A stretch of DNA of 64,000 nt from Aristolochia californica (lineage: Eukaryota; Streptophyta; Magnoliopsida; Piperales; Aristolochiaceae), in assembly GCA_029961685.1 (NCBI GenBank), contig JARWKL010000008.1, forward strand, positions 13,053,981 through 13,117,980, read 5' to 3'. The notes under the pieces are model-generated. The model was not told the DNA's origin. It ran no database searches and saw only the letters and a list, made by a program, of their open reading frames with translations. A program made the position numbers and the translations under genes. Positions 24,026 through 37,117 of this stretch are shown piece after piece (position 1 is the first letter of the stretch; every line of letters starts with the position of its first letter).

Positions 24026-27000
24026 GATCCTAACATGTTTTAAATGTGGTGGATATGCATGCCAGAAACATGTTAAAGATGCAAATGACCTAATGATCCA
24101 AAAATTTCAAGGAGTATAAATAATTATAATTCTCAAGTTAATGTGTGGTGGGATATTTACTGGAGTCAAACAACCCACTTTTTGCCTATTTTACAAAAAG
24201 TGGACCTAAAGAATCACAGATACTTTTTGGAATTATCTCTCTTAGCATTTGTGCATTTCATTTTTTATGTTCAATTTTTTTTACAAACTTGAGTTTTCCT
24301 CTCTCCTAGTTTTCTCCTAAACAAAAAGTTAAGGCAAATATAGATCACGACAAAATGAAAATTTTAGATATTATGCTTGTAAAAGAATTTGAAAACTATA
24401 ATAAATGTGAGTGAAGAAAATTATTTTCACGCACGAAAAATGAACACCAAAGTTTTGTTATCCACGTTGCGAAAATACCTCAAGTACAAGTCCAGATAGC
24501 TTGGTGGAATTTTATAAGAAAGAGATTTCTAATTGATCCTAACATGTTTTAAATGTGGTGGATAAGCATGCCAGAAACATGTTAAAGAAGCAAATTATCT
24601 AATGCTCCAAAAATTTCAAGGAGTATAAAAAATTAAAATTCTCAAGTTAACGTGTGGTGGGATATTTACTAGAGTCAAACGACCCACTTTTTACCTATTT
24701 TACAAAAAGCGGAGCTAAAAAATCACAGATAGTTTTTTGAATTATCTCTCTCAGCATTTGTGCATTTCCATTTTTTATGTTCAATTTTTTTTTCAAACTT
24801 GAGTTTTTCGCTCTCCTAGTTTTCTTGTAAACAAAAAGATAAGGCAAATATAGATCACAACAAAATGAAAATTTTAGAGTTTATGTGTGCAAAAGAATTT
24901 GAAAACTATAATAAATTTGAGTGAAGAAAATTATTTTCACGCACTAAAAATGAACACCAAAGTTTTGTTATCCACATTTGGGAAATTCCACTAGTACAAC
25001 CCTAGATACCTTGGTGGAATTTTAGAAGAAAGAGATTTCTAATTGATCCTAACATGTTTTAAATTTGGTGGATATGCATGCCAGAAATATGATGAAGATG
25101 CAAATGACTTAATGATCCAAAAATTTCAAGCAGTAGAAAAAATTAAAATTCCCAAGTTACCGTGCGGTGGGATATTTACTAGAGCCAAACAACCAACTTT
25201 TTGCCTATTTTACAAAAAGCGGACCTAAAAAATCACAGATACTTTTTGGAATTATCATTCTCAACATTTGTGGTTTTCCATTTTGGATGTTCAATTTTTT
25301 TTTTCAAACATGAGTTTTTCACTCTTCCAGTTTTCTCGTAAACTAAAAGATATGGCAAATATAGATCACAACAAAATAAAAGTTTTACAGTTTATGTATG
25401 AAAAATAATTTTAAAACTATTATAAATGTGAGTGAGAAAATTATTTTCACGCACTAAAAATGAACCCCAAAGTTTTGTTATCCACGTTGGGGAAATTCCA
25501 CTAGTACAACCCAAGATAGCTTGGTGAAATTTTAAAAGAAAGAGATTTCTAATTGATCCTAACATGTTTTTAAGTGTGGTTGATACACATGCTAGAAACA
25601 TGTTGATGATGCAAATGACCTAACGATCCAAAAATTTCAACGAGTAGAAAAAATTAAAATTCTCAAGTTAACATGCGGTAGGATAATTTCCTGAGCCAAA
25701 CAACCCTGTTTTTGCCAATTTTACAAAAAGCGGACCTAAAAAATCACATATACTTTTTGGAATTATCTCTCTCAGCATTTGTGCATTACCATTTTGGATG
25801 TTCAAATTTTTTTTTCAAACTTGAGTTTTTCAGTCTCCCAGTTTTCTCGTAAACAAAAAGATAAGGCAAATATACATCACAACAAAATGAAAATTTTAGA
25901 GTTTATGTATGCAAAAGAATTTAAAAACTATAATAAATGTGAGTGAAAAAAAATATTTTCACGCACTAAAAATGAACACCAAAGTTTTGTTATCCACATT
26001 GGGGAAATTCCACTAGTACAACCCCAGATAGCTCGGTGAAATTTTATAAGAAAGAGATTTCTAATTGATCTTAACATGTTTTAAAAGTGGTGGATATGCA
26101 TGCCAGAAATATGTTGAAGATGCAAATTACCTAATGATCCAAAAATTTCAAGGAGTAGAAAAAATTAAAATTCTCCAGTTAACGTGCGGTGGGATATTTA
26201 TCAATGTCAAACAACCCACTTTTTGCCTATTTTAAAAAAAGGAGACCTAAAAAATGTTATTTACTTTTTTGAATTATCTCTCTCAGCATTTGTGCATTTC
26301 CGTTTTGGATGTTGAATTTTGTTTTTCAAACTTAAGTTTTTCGCTCTCCCAGTTCTCTCGTTTACAAAAAGATAAGGCAAATATAGATCACAACAAAATG
26401 GAAATTTTAGAGTTTATGTATGCAAAAGAATTTGAAAACTATAACAAATGTGAGAGAAGAAAATTATTTTCTCGCACTAAAAATGATCACCAAAGTTTTG
26501 TTATCGACGTTGGGGAAATTCCACTAGTACAACCCAAGATAGCTTGGTGGAATTTTATAAGAAAGATATTTCTAATTGATCCTAACATGTTTTAAATGTG
26601 GTGAATATGCATGCCAGAAACATGTTGAAGATGCAAATGACCTAATGATCCAAAATTTCAAGGAGTAGAAAAAATAAAAATTTTCAAGTTAACGTGCGGT
26701 GGGATATTTACCAAAACTAAAGAACCCACTTTTTGCCTAATTTACAAAAAGCGGACCAAAAAAATCACAGATACTTTTAGGAATTATCTCTCTCAGCATT
26801 TGTGCATTTCCATTTTGGATGTTCAATTTTTTTTTCAAACTTGAGTTTTTCACTCTCCCAGTTTTCTCATAATAAAAAAGATAAGGCAAATATAGAGAAA
26901 AACTAAATGAAAATTTTAGCGTTTATGTATGCAAAAGAATTTGAAAACTATAATAAATGTGAGTGAAGAAAATTATTTTCACGCACTAAAAATGAACACC

Positions 27001-29372
27001 AAAGTTTTGTTATCCACGTTGGGGAAATTCCACTAGTACAAACCCAGATAGCTTAGTGGAATTTTACAAGGAAAAGATTCCTAATTGATTCTAACATGTT
27101 TTAAATGAGGTGGATATGCATGCCAAAAACATGTTGAAGATGCAAATGCCCCATTATCCTAAAATTTCAAGGAGTAGAAAAAATAAAAATTCTCAAGTTA
27201 ATGTGCGGTGGGATATTTACCAGAGCCAAACAACCCACTTTTTTCCTATTTTACAAAAAACCGACCATAAATATCACAGATACTTTTTGGAATTATCTCT
27301 CTCAATATTTGTGCATTCCCATATTGGATGTTCAATTTTTTTTTCAAACATTGACTTTTTCACTCTCCCAATTTTCTCGTAAACAAAAAGATAAGGCAAA
27401 TATAGATCTCAACAAAATGAAAATTTTAGAGTTTATGTATGGAAAAGAATTTTAAAACTATAATTAATGTGAGTGAAGAAAATTATTTTCACGCACTAAA
27501 AATGAACCCCAAAGTTTTGTTATCCTTGTTGGGGAAATTCCACTAGTACAAACCCAGATAGCTTGGTGAAATTTTATAAGAAAGAGATTTCTTATTGATC
27601 CTAACATGTTTAAAGTGTCATGTATATGCGTGCCAGAAACATGATGAAGATGCAAAAGACTTAATGATCCAAAATTTTCGAGTAGAAAAAATTTAAATTC
27701 ACAAGTTAACGTGCGGTGGGATATTTACCAGAGCCAAACAACCATCTTTTTTGCCTATTTTACAAAAAGCGGACCTAAAAAATCATAGATACTTTTTGGA
27801 ATTATCATTCTCAGCATTTGTGGTTTTCCATTTTGGATGTGCAATTTTTTTTTTCGAACATGAGTTTTTCACTCTTCCAGTTTTCTCGTAAACAAAAAGA
27901 TAAGGCAAATATAGATCACAACAAAATGAATATTTTAGAGTTTATGTATGCAAAAGAATTTCAAAACTATAATTAATGTGAGTGAAGAAAATTATTTTCA
28001 AGCACTAAAAATGAACCCCAAAGTTTTGTTATCCACGTTGGGGAAATTTCACTAGTACAACCCCAGATAGCTTGGGGAAATTTTAAAAGAAAGAGATTTC
28101 TAATTGATCCTAACATGTTTTAAGTGTGGTGGATACGCATGCTAGAAACATGTTGAAGATGCAAATGACCTAACGATCCAAAATTTTCAAGGAGTAGAAA
28201 AAATTAAAATTCTTAACTTAACGTGCGGCAGGCTAATTTCCTGAGCCAAACAACCCTTTTTCCAAATTTTACAAAAAGCGGACCTAAAAAATCACAGATA
28301 CTTTTTTGAATTATCTCTCTCAGCATTTGGGCATTTCCATTTTGGATGTTCAGTTTTTTTTTTTAAATTTGAGTTTTTCAGTCTCCCTGTTTTCTCGTAA
28401 ACAAAAAGATAAGGCAAATATAGATCACAACAAGATGGAAATTTTAGAGTTTATGTATGCAAAAGAATTTTAAAACTATAATAAATGTGAGTGATGAAAA
28501 TTATATTCACGCACTAAAAATGAACACCAAAGTTTTGTTATCCACGTTGGGGAAATTCCACTAGTACAACCCCAGATAGCTTGGAGGAATTTTATAAGAG
28601 AGAGATTTCTAATTGATTTGAACATGTTTTAAATGTGGTATATATGCATGCAAGAAACATGTTGAAGATGCAAATGACCTAATGATCCAAAATTTTCGAG
28701 TAGATAAAACTAAAATTCTCAAGTTAACGTGCGGTGGGATATTTACTAGAGTCAAACAACCCACTTTTTGCCTATTTTAAAAAAAGCGGTCTTAAAAATA
28801 AAGATTACTTTTTTGAATTATCTCTTTCAGCATTTTTGCATTTCCATTTTAAATATTCTATTTTTTTTTTCAAACCTGAGTTTTTCACTCTCCCAATTTT
28901 CTCGTAAACAATAAGATAGGGCAAACATAGATCACAAAAAAATGAAAATATTAGAGTTTATATATGCAAAATAATTTGAAAACTATAATAAATGTGAGTG
29001 AAGAAAATTATTTTCACTCACTATAAAGGAAAACCAAAGTTTTGTTATCCACGTTTGGGAAATTCCACTAGTACATCCCCAGATAGCTTGGTGGAATTTT
29101 ATAAGAAAGAGATTTCTAATTGATCCTAACATGTTTTAAATGTGGTGGATATGTATGCCAGAAACATGTTGAAGATGCAAATGACCTAATGATCCAAAAA
29201 TTTTGAAGGAGTAGAAAAAATTAAAATTCTCAAGTTAACGTGCGGTGGGATATTTACTAGAACCAAACAACCCACTTTTTGCTTATTGTACAAAAAGCGG
29301 ACCTAAAAAATCACAGATACTTTTAGGAATTATCTCTCTTAGCATTTGTACATTTCCATTTTGGATGTTCAA

Positions 29373-29388
29373 TTTTTTTTTTTTTTTT
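29373..29388 (+). repeat. Longest poly-T tract (T16)
   Basis: Every complete monomer has a T-run between GGATGTTCAA and CAAACTTGAG. It is usually 8 to 10 bases and ranges from 6 (35.8-36.9 kb and 50.4 kb) to 16 here. Other long runs of 13 are near 43961 and 61402. The tract behaves as a mononucleotide microsatellite embedded in the satellite and is the main cause of 1-5 bp variation in monomer length. Confidence 0.85.
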
Positions 29389-29637
29389 CAAACTTGAGTT
29401 TTTCACTCTCCCAGTTTTCTCGTAATAAAAAAAGATAAGGCAAATATAGAGCACAAAAAAATGAAAATATTAGAGTTTATGTATGCAAAATAATTTTAAA
29501 ACTATAATTAGAGGAGTGAAGAAAATTATTTTCACGAACTAAAAATGATCCCCAAAGATTTGTTATCCACGTTGGGAAATTCCACTAGTACAACCCCAGA
29601 TAGCTTGGTGAAATTTATAAGAAAGAGATTTCTAATT

Positions 29638-30494
29638 GATCCTAACATGTTTTAAGTGTGGTGGATAAGCATGCTCGAAACATGTTGAAGATGCAAATGA
29701 CCTAATGATCCAAAATTTTCAAGGAGTAGAAAAAATTAAAATTCTCAAGTTAACCTGAGGTGGGATATTTACCAGAGTTAAACAACCCTCTTTTTGCCTA
29801 TTTTACAAAAAGCGGATCTAAAAAATCATAGATACTTTTTGGAATTATCTCTCTCATCATTTGTGCATTTCCTTTTTGGATGTTCAATTTTTTTTTTCCA
29901 ACATGAGTTTTTCACTCTCCCAGTTTTCTCGTAAACTAAAAGATAAGGCAAATATAGATCACAACAAAATGAAAATTTTAGAGTTTACATATGCAAACGA
30001 ATTTTAAAACTATAATAAATGTTAGTGAAGATGTTGAAGATGCAAATGACCTAATGATCCTAAATTTTCAAGGAGTAGAAAAAATTAAAATTCCCAAGTT
30101 AACGTGCGGTGGGATATTTTCCAGAGCCAAACAACCCTCTTTTTTCCAATTTTACAAAACCGGACCTAAAAAATCACAGATACTTTTTTGAATTATCGTT
30201 CTCAGCATTTGTGCGTTTCCATTTTGGATGTTCAATTTTTTTTTTCAAACTTGAGTTTTTCTCTCTCAGTTTTCTCGTAAACAAAAAGATAGGGCAAATT
30301 TAGATCACAACGAAATGAAAATTTTAGAATTTATGTATGCAAATGAATTTGAAAACTATAATAAATGTGAGTGAATAAAATTATTTTCACGCACTAAAAA
30401 TGAACACCAAAGTTTTGTTATCCACGTTGGGGAAATTTCATTAGTACAACTGCAGATATCTTGGTGAAATTTTATAAGAAAGAGAATTCTAATT
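29638..30494 (+). repeat. Double unit with ~160-bp deletion, landmark lost
   Basis: Two monomers are fused here, 857 bp instead of about 1020. Near 30028 GTTAGTGAAGA joins TGTTGAAGATGC. The part from the AAATTATTTTC region through ACTAGT, GATCC and the first AACATGTT is gone. GAAGA occurs at both edges, again fitting a deletion at a short shared sequence. Confidence 0.85.
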
Positions 30495-31869
30495 GATCCT
30501 AACATGTTTTTAAAGTGGTGGATATGATGCCAGAAATATGTTGAAGATGTGAATGACCTAATGATCCAAAAATTTCATGGAGTAGAAAAAATTAAAATTC
30601 TCAAGTTAACGTGCGGTGGGATATTTATCTGAACCAAACAACCCACTTTTTGCCTATTTTACAAATAGGGGACCTAAAAATGACATATACTTTTCAGAAT
30701 TATCTCTCTCAGCATTTGTGCATTTCCGTTTTGGATGTTGAATTTTTTTTTTCAAACTTGTGTTTTTTGCTCTCCCAGTTCTCTCGTACACAAAATGATA
30801 AGGAAAATATAGATAACAACAAAATCAAAATTTTAGAGTTTATGTATGCAAAAGAATTTGAAAACTAAAATAAATGTGAGTGAAGAAAATTATTTTCACG
30901 CACTAAAAATATACACAAAAAGTTTTGTTGTCCACGTTGGGAAAATTCCACTAGTACAACCCCAGATAGCTTGGTGAAATTTTATAAGAAAGAGATTTCT
31001 GATTGATCTGAACATGTTTTAAATGTGGTGGATATGAATGCCAGAAATATGTTGAAGATGCAAATGACCTAATGATCAAAAATTTTCAAGGAGTAGATAA
31101 CATTAAAATTCTCAAGTTAACGTGTGGTTGGATATTTACAAGACCCAAACAACCCTCTTTTTGCCTATTTTAGAAAAAAGCGGACTTAAAATAATCACAG
31201 ATACTTTTTGGAATTATTTCTCTCAACATTTGTGCATTTCCGTTTTGGATGTTCAATTTTTTTTTCAAACTTGAGTTTTTCACTCTCCCAATTTTCTCGT
31301 AAACAAAAAGATAAGGTTAATATAGAGCACAACAAAATGAAAATTTTAGAGTTTATCTATGCAAAAGAATTTGAAAATTATAATAAATGTGAGTGAAGAA
31401 AATTATTTTCACACACTAAAAATGTACACCAAAGTTTTGTTCTCCACGTTGGGGAAATTTCACTAGTACAACCCCAGATAGCTTGGTGGAATTTTATAAG
31501 AAAAAGAATTATAATTGATCTTAACATGTTTTAAATGTGGTGGATATGCATGTCAGAAATATGTTTAAGATGCAAAAGACCTAATGATCCAAAAATTTAA
31601 TGGATTAGAAAAAAATAAATTTTGAAGTTAACGTGCGGTGGGATATTTACCAGAGCCAAACAACCCACTTTTTGCCTATTTATAAAAAGGAGGACTTAAA
31701 AAATCACAGATACTATTTGGAATTATCTCTCTCAGCTTTTGTGCATTTCCATTTTGGATGTTCAACGTTTTTTTTCAAACTTGAGTTTTTCACTCTCCCA
31801 GTTTTCTCCTAAACAAAAAGATAAGGCAAATATAGATCACAACAAAATGAAAATTTTATAGTTTATGTA

Positions 31870-32975
31870 TGCAAAAGAATTTGAAAACTATATTAAATGT
31901 GAGTGAAGAAAATTATTTTCATGCACTAAAAATGAACACCAAAGTTTTGTTATCCACGTTGGGAAAATTCCACTAGTACAACCCCAGATAGCTTGGTGGA
32001 ATTTTATACGAAAGCGATTTCTAAATGATCCTAACATGTTTTAAATATGGTGGATATGCATGCAAGAAACATGTTGAAGATGCAAATGACCTAATGATCC
32101 ATAAATTTCAAGGACTAGAAAAAATTTAAATTCCCAAGTTAACGTGCGGTGGGATATTTACCAGAGCCAAACAACCCACTTTTTGCCTATTTTACAAAAA
32201 GCATACCTAAAAATTACATATACTTTTTTGAATTATCTCGTTCAGCATTTGTGCATTTCCATTTTGGATGTTCAATTTTTTTTGTCAAACTAGAGTTTTT
32301 CGCTCTCCCTGTTTTCTCGTAAACAAAATGATAAGGTAAATATAGATCGCTACAAAATGAAAATTGTCCATTTTATGCATGCAAAAGAATTTGAAAACTC
32401 TAATAAATGTGAGTGAAGAAAATTTATTTCATGCACTAAAAATGAACACCAAAGTTTCATTGGGGAAATTCCACTCGTACAACCACAGGAAGCTTGACGG
32501 AATTTTATAAGCAAAAGATTTCTAATTGATCCTAAATTAATTTAAATGTGGTGGATATGCATGCCAGAAACATATTGGAGATGCAAATGGCCTAATGATT
32601 CAAAAATTTCAAGGAGTAGAAAAAATTAAAATTCTCAACTTAACGTGCGGTCGGATATTTACCAGATCCAAACAACCCACATTTTGCCCATTTTACAAAA
32701 AGCGGACCTAAAAATCACCAATAACTTTTGAAATTATCTCTCTCAGCATTTGTGCATTTCCATTTTGGAAGTTCAATTTTTTTTTTTCAAACTAGAGTTT
32801 TTCACTCTCCCAGTTTTCTCATAAACAAAAAGATATGGCAAATATAGATCACAACAAAATGAAAATTTTAGAATTTATGTTTGCAAATGAATTTTAAAAC
32901 TATAATAAATGTGAGTGAAGAAAATTATTTTCACGCACTAAAAATGAACATCAAAGTTTTGTTATCCACATTGGG
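31870..32975 (+). repeat. Three-monomer-offset duplication, copy 1
   Basis: This stretch matches the one 1526 bp downstream. Shared variants are GTTGGGAAAATTCC, AAATGATCC, GCATACCTAAAAATTACATA, GATCGCTACAAAATG, CCAGATCCAAAC, GGTCGGATATTT and a lost 10-bp GTTATCCACG inside CACCAAAGTTTC-ATTGGGG. Divergence is clearly greater than in the 18-21 kb duplication. Confidence 0.8.
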
Positions 32976-33395
32976 GAAATTCCAGGAGTACAACCCTAGA
33001 TAGATTGGTGAAATTTTAGAAGAAAGAGATTTTTATTTGATCCTAACATGTTTTAAATGTGGTGGATATGCATGCCATAAACATGTTGAAGATGCAAATG
33101 ACCTAATGATAAAAAAATTTCAAGGAGTAGAAAAAATTAAAATTCTCAAGTTAACGTGCGGAGGGATATGTACCATAGCCTAACAACCCACTTTTTGCCT
33201 ATTTTAAAAATAGTGGACCTGAAAATTCACATATAATTTTTTGAATTATCTCTCTCACCATTTGTGCATTTTTATTTAGGATGTTCAATTTTTTTTGTTT
33301 TGGAAACTTGAGCTTTTCACTCTCCAAATTTTCTCGTAAACAAAAAGAAAGGCAAATATAGATCACAACAAAATGAAAATTTTTGAGTTTATGTA

Positions 33396-34500
33396 TGCAA
33401 AAGAATTTGAAAACTATATTGAATGTGAGTGAAGAAAATTATTTTCACGCTCAAAAAATGAACACCAAAGTTTTGTTATCCACGTTGGGAAAATTCCACT
33501 AGTACAACCCTAGATAGCTTGGTGGAATTTTATAAGAAAACGATTTCTAAATGATCCTAACATGTTTTAAATGTGGTGGATATGCATGCAAGAAACATGT
33601 TGAAGATGCAAATGACCTAATGATCCATAAATTTCAAGGACTAGAAAAAATTTAAGTTCCCAAGTTAACGTGTGGTGGGATATTTACCAGAGCCAAACAA
33701 CCCACTTTTTGCCTATTTTACAAAAAGCATACCTAAAAATTACATATACTTTTTTGAATTATCTCGCTCAGCATTTATGCATTTCCATTTTGGATGTTCA
33801 ATTTTTTTTTTCAAACTAGAGTTTTTCTCTCCCCCCGTTTTCTCGTAAACAAAATGATAAGGAAAATATAGATCGCTACAAAATGAAAATTTTCCATTCT
33901 ATGGATGCAAAAGAATTTGAAAACTCTAATAAATGTGAGTGAAGAAAATTATTTTCACGCACTAAAAATGAACACCAAAGTTTCGTTGGGGAAATTCCAC
34001 TAGTACAACCCCAGGAAGCTTGATGGAATTTTATAAGCAAAAGATTTCTAATTGATCCTAACATGTTTTAAATGTCGTGGATATGCATGCCAGAAACATG
34101 TTGGAGATGCAAATGACCTAATGATTCAAAAATTTCAAGGAGTAGAAAAAATTAAAATTCTCAAGTTAACGTGCGGTCGGATATTTACCAGATCCAAACA
34201 ACCCACATTTTGCCTATTTTACAAAAAGCGGACCTAAAAATCACCAAGACTTTTTGGAATTATCTCTCTCAGCATTTGTGCATTTCCATTTTGGAAGTTC
34301 AATTTTTTTTTCAAACTAGAATTTTTCACTCTCCCAGTTTTCTCAAAAAAAAAAAAGATATGGCAAATATAGATCATAACAAAATGAAAATTTTAGAATT
34401 TATGTATGCAAAACAATTTGAAAAATATAATAAATGTGGGTGAAGAGCATTATTTTCACGCACTAAAAATGAACACCAAAGTTTTGTTATCTACATTGGG
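33396..34500 (+). repeat. Three-monomer-offset duplication, copy 2
   Basis: This is the partner of 31870-32975. Landmarks at 33553, 34054 and 34564 correspond to 32027, 32528 and 33039 with offsets of 1525-1526 bp. The roughly 420 bp between the two matching stretches look like ordinary monomer sequence, so either the third monomer of the duplicated unit was later overwritten or the copies were never directly adjacent. Confidence 0.8.
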
Positions 34501-35584
34501 GAAATGCCACTAGTACAACCCCAGATAGCTTGGTGGAATTTTATAAGAAAGAGATTTCTAATTGATCATAACATGTTTTAAATGTGTTGGATATGCATGC
34601 CAGAAACATGTTGAAGATGCAAATGACCTAATGATCCTAAAATTTCATGGAGTGGAAAAAATTAAAATTCTCAAGTTAACGTGCGGTGGGATATTTACCA
34701 GAGCCAAACAACCCACTTTTTACCTATTTTACAAAAAGCAGACCTAAAAAAATCTCATATACGTTTTGGATTTATCTCTCTGAGCAATTGTGCATTTCCA
34801 TTTTGGATGTTCAATTTTTTTTTTCAAACATGAGTTTTTCACTCTCCCACTTTTCTCATAAATAAAAAGATAAGGCAAATGTAGATCACAACAGAATGAA
34901 AATTTTAGAGTTTAAGTATGCAAAAGAATTTGAAAACTATAATAAATGTGAGTGAAGAAAATTATTTCAAGCACTAAAAATGAACACCAAAGTTTTGTTA
35001 TCCACGTTGGGGAAATTCCACAAGTACAACCCCAGATAGCTTGGTGGAATTTTATAAGAAATAGATTTCTAATTGATCCTAACATGTTTTAAATGTTGTG
35101 GATATGCATGCCTCTACATGTTGAAGATGCAAATGACCTAATGATCCAAAAATTTAGGGGAGTAGAAAAATTTAAAATTCTCAAGTTAATGTGCGGTGGG
35201 ATATAAACAAGAGCCAAACAACCCACTTTTGGCCTATTTTAAAAAAAGCGGACAAAAAAAATCGCAGATACTTTTTGGAATTATCTCTCTCAGCATTTGT
35301 GTATTTCCATTTTGGATGTTCAATTTTTTTTTTCAAACTTGAGTTTTTCACTCTCCCAGTTTTCTCGTAAACAAAAAGATAAGGCAAATATAAATCACAA
35401 CAAAATAAAAATTTTAGAGTTTATGAATGCAAAAGAATTTGAAAATGATAATAAATGTGAGTGAAGAAAATTATTTTTACGCACTAAAAATGAACACCAA
35501 AGATTTGTTATCCACGTTGGGGAAATTCTACTAGTACAACACCAGATAGCTTGGTGGAATTTTATAAGAAAGAGATTTCTAATT

Positions 35585-36095
35585 GATCCTAACATGTTTT
35601 AAATATGGTGGATATACATGCCAGAAACATGTTGAAGATGCAAATGACGTAATGAACGTAAAATTTCAAGGAGTAGAAAAAATAAAAATTCTCTAGCTAA
35701 CGTGCGGTGGGATATTTTCCATGGCCAAACAACCCACTTTTTCCTATTTTACGAAAAGCGGACCTAAAAAATCACAAATACTTTCTGGTATTATCTCTCT
35801 CAGCATTTGTGCATTTCCATTTTGGATGTTCAATTTTTTAGTTCAAACTTGAGTTTTTCACTCTCCCTGTTTTCTCGTAAACAAAAAGATAAGACAAATA
35901 TAGATCACAACAAAATGAAAATTTTAGAGTTTATGTATGCAAAAGAATTTGAAAACTTTAATAAATGTGGGTGAAGAAAATTATTTTCACGCACTAAAAA
36001 TGAACTAAAAACTTTTGTTATACACAATGGGGAAATTCCACTAGTACAACCTCAAGATAGCTTGGTGGAATTTTATAAGAAAGAGATTTCTAATT
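35585..36095 (+). repeat. Young 511-bp amplified monomer, unit 1
   Basis: This is the first of three consecutive 511-bp units with the same private set: AATATGG, ATGACGTAATGAA, CTCTAGCTAACG, TTTTCCATGGCC, TTTACGAAAAG, CTTTCTGGTATT, a short T6 tract followed by AGTTC, and AAACTTTTG with TACACAATGGGG. It differs from unit 2 at about two positions (GGTGG/GGCGG and GAACTAAAAA/GAACAAAAAA). Confidence 0.9.
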
Positions 36096-36606
36096 GATCC
36101 TAACATGTTTTAAATATGGCGGATATACATGCCAGAAACATGTTGAAGATGCAAATGACGTAATGAACGTAAAATTTCAAGGAGTAGAAAAAATAAAAAT
36201 TCTCTAGCTAACGTGCGGTGGGATATTTTCCATGGCCAAACAACCCACTTTTTCCTATTTTACGAAAAGCGGACCTAAAAAATCACAAATACTTTCTGGT
36301 ATTATCTCTCTCAGCATTTGTGCATTTCCATTTTGGATGTTCAATTTTTTAGTTCAAACTTGAGTTTTTCACTCTCCCTGTTTTCTCGTAAACAAAAAGA
36401 TAAGACAAATATAGATCACAACAAAATGAAAATTTTAGAGTTTATGTATGCAAAAGAATTTGAAAACTTTAATAAATGTGGGTGAAGAAAATTATTTTCA
36501 CGCACTAAAAATGAACAAAAAACTTTTGTTATACACAATGGGGAAATTCCACTAGTACAACCTCAAGATAGCTTGGTGGAATTTTATAAGAAAGAGATTT
36601 CTAATT
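36096..36606 (+). repeat. Young 511-bp amplified monomer, unit 2
   Basis: This is the middle copy. It is exactly the length of its neighbours and differs from them at only a few bases; GGCGGATATAC is its distinguishing feature. Such similarity in an array whose other monomers differ at many positions marks the most recent amplification in the window. Confidence 0.9.
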
Positions 36607-37117
36607 GATCCTAACATGTTTTAAATATGGTGGATATACATGCCAGAAACATGTTGAAGATGCAAATGACGTAATGAATGTAAAATTTCAAGGAGTAGAA
36701 AAAATAAAAATTCTCTAGCTAACGTGCGGTGGGATATTTTCCATGGCCAAACAACCCACTTTTTCCTATTTTACGAAAAGCGGACCTAAAAAATCACAAA
36801 TACTTTCTGGTATTATCTCTCTCAGCATTTGTGCATTTCCATTTTGGATGTTCAATTTTTTAGTTCAAACTTGAGTTTTTCACTCTCCCTGTTTTCTCGT
36901 AAACAAAAAGATAAGACAAATATAGATCACAACAAAATGAAAATTTTAGAGTTTATGTATGCAAAAGAATTTGAAAACTTTAATAAATGTGGGTGAAGAA
37001 AATTATTTTCACGCACTAAAAATGAACAAAAAACTTTTGTTATACACAATGGGGAAATTCCACTAGTACAACCTCAAGATAGCTGGGTGGAATTTTATAA
37101 GAAATAGATTTCTAATT
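36607..37117 (+). repeat. Young 511-bp amplified monomer, unit 3
   Basis: This is the third copy, distinguished by AATGAATGTAAAA, AGCTGGGTGG and GAAATAGATTT near its end. The last two also occur near 50480-50505, which ties the end of this triplet to the single counterpart at 50 kb. Confidence 0.9.

Larger units (their letters stand above)
15378..31004 (+). repeat. Array segment 3, recurring monomer subtypes
   Basis: Monomer landmarks are at 15378, 15889, 16397, 16906, 17416, 17927, 18438, 18946, 19458, 19968, 20476, 20987, 21494, 22006, 22516, 23027, 23537, 24026, 24535, 25045, 25555, 26067, 26578, 27087, 27597, 28106, 28615, 29122, 29638 and 30495. One landmark is deleted near 30030. Two subtypes recur. 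One has GTTCTCTCGT in place of GTTTTCTCGT, at 15663, 19742, 21268, 23800, 26352 and 30778. The other has TAATTTC followed by CTGAGCC or TTGAGCC, near 19075, 20605, 22133, 25683 and 28233. The recurrence indicates multi-monomer higher-order units that have partly decayed. Confidence 0.85.
31005..35074 (+). repeat. Array segment 4, older three-monomer duplication
   Basis: Monomer landmarks are at 31005, 31517, 32027, 32528, 33039, 33553, 34054 and 34564. The stretch from about 31870 to 32975 is repeated 1526 bp further on, and two of its units share a distinctive 10-bp loss. There is no coding sequence. Confidence 0.85.
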
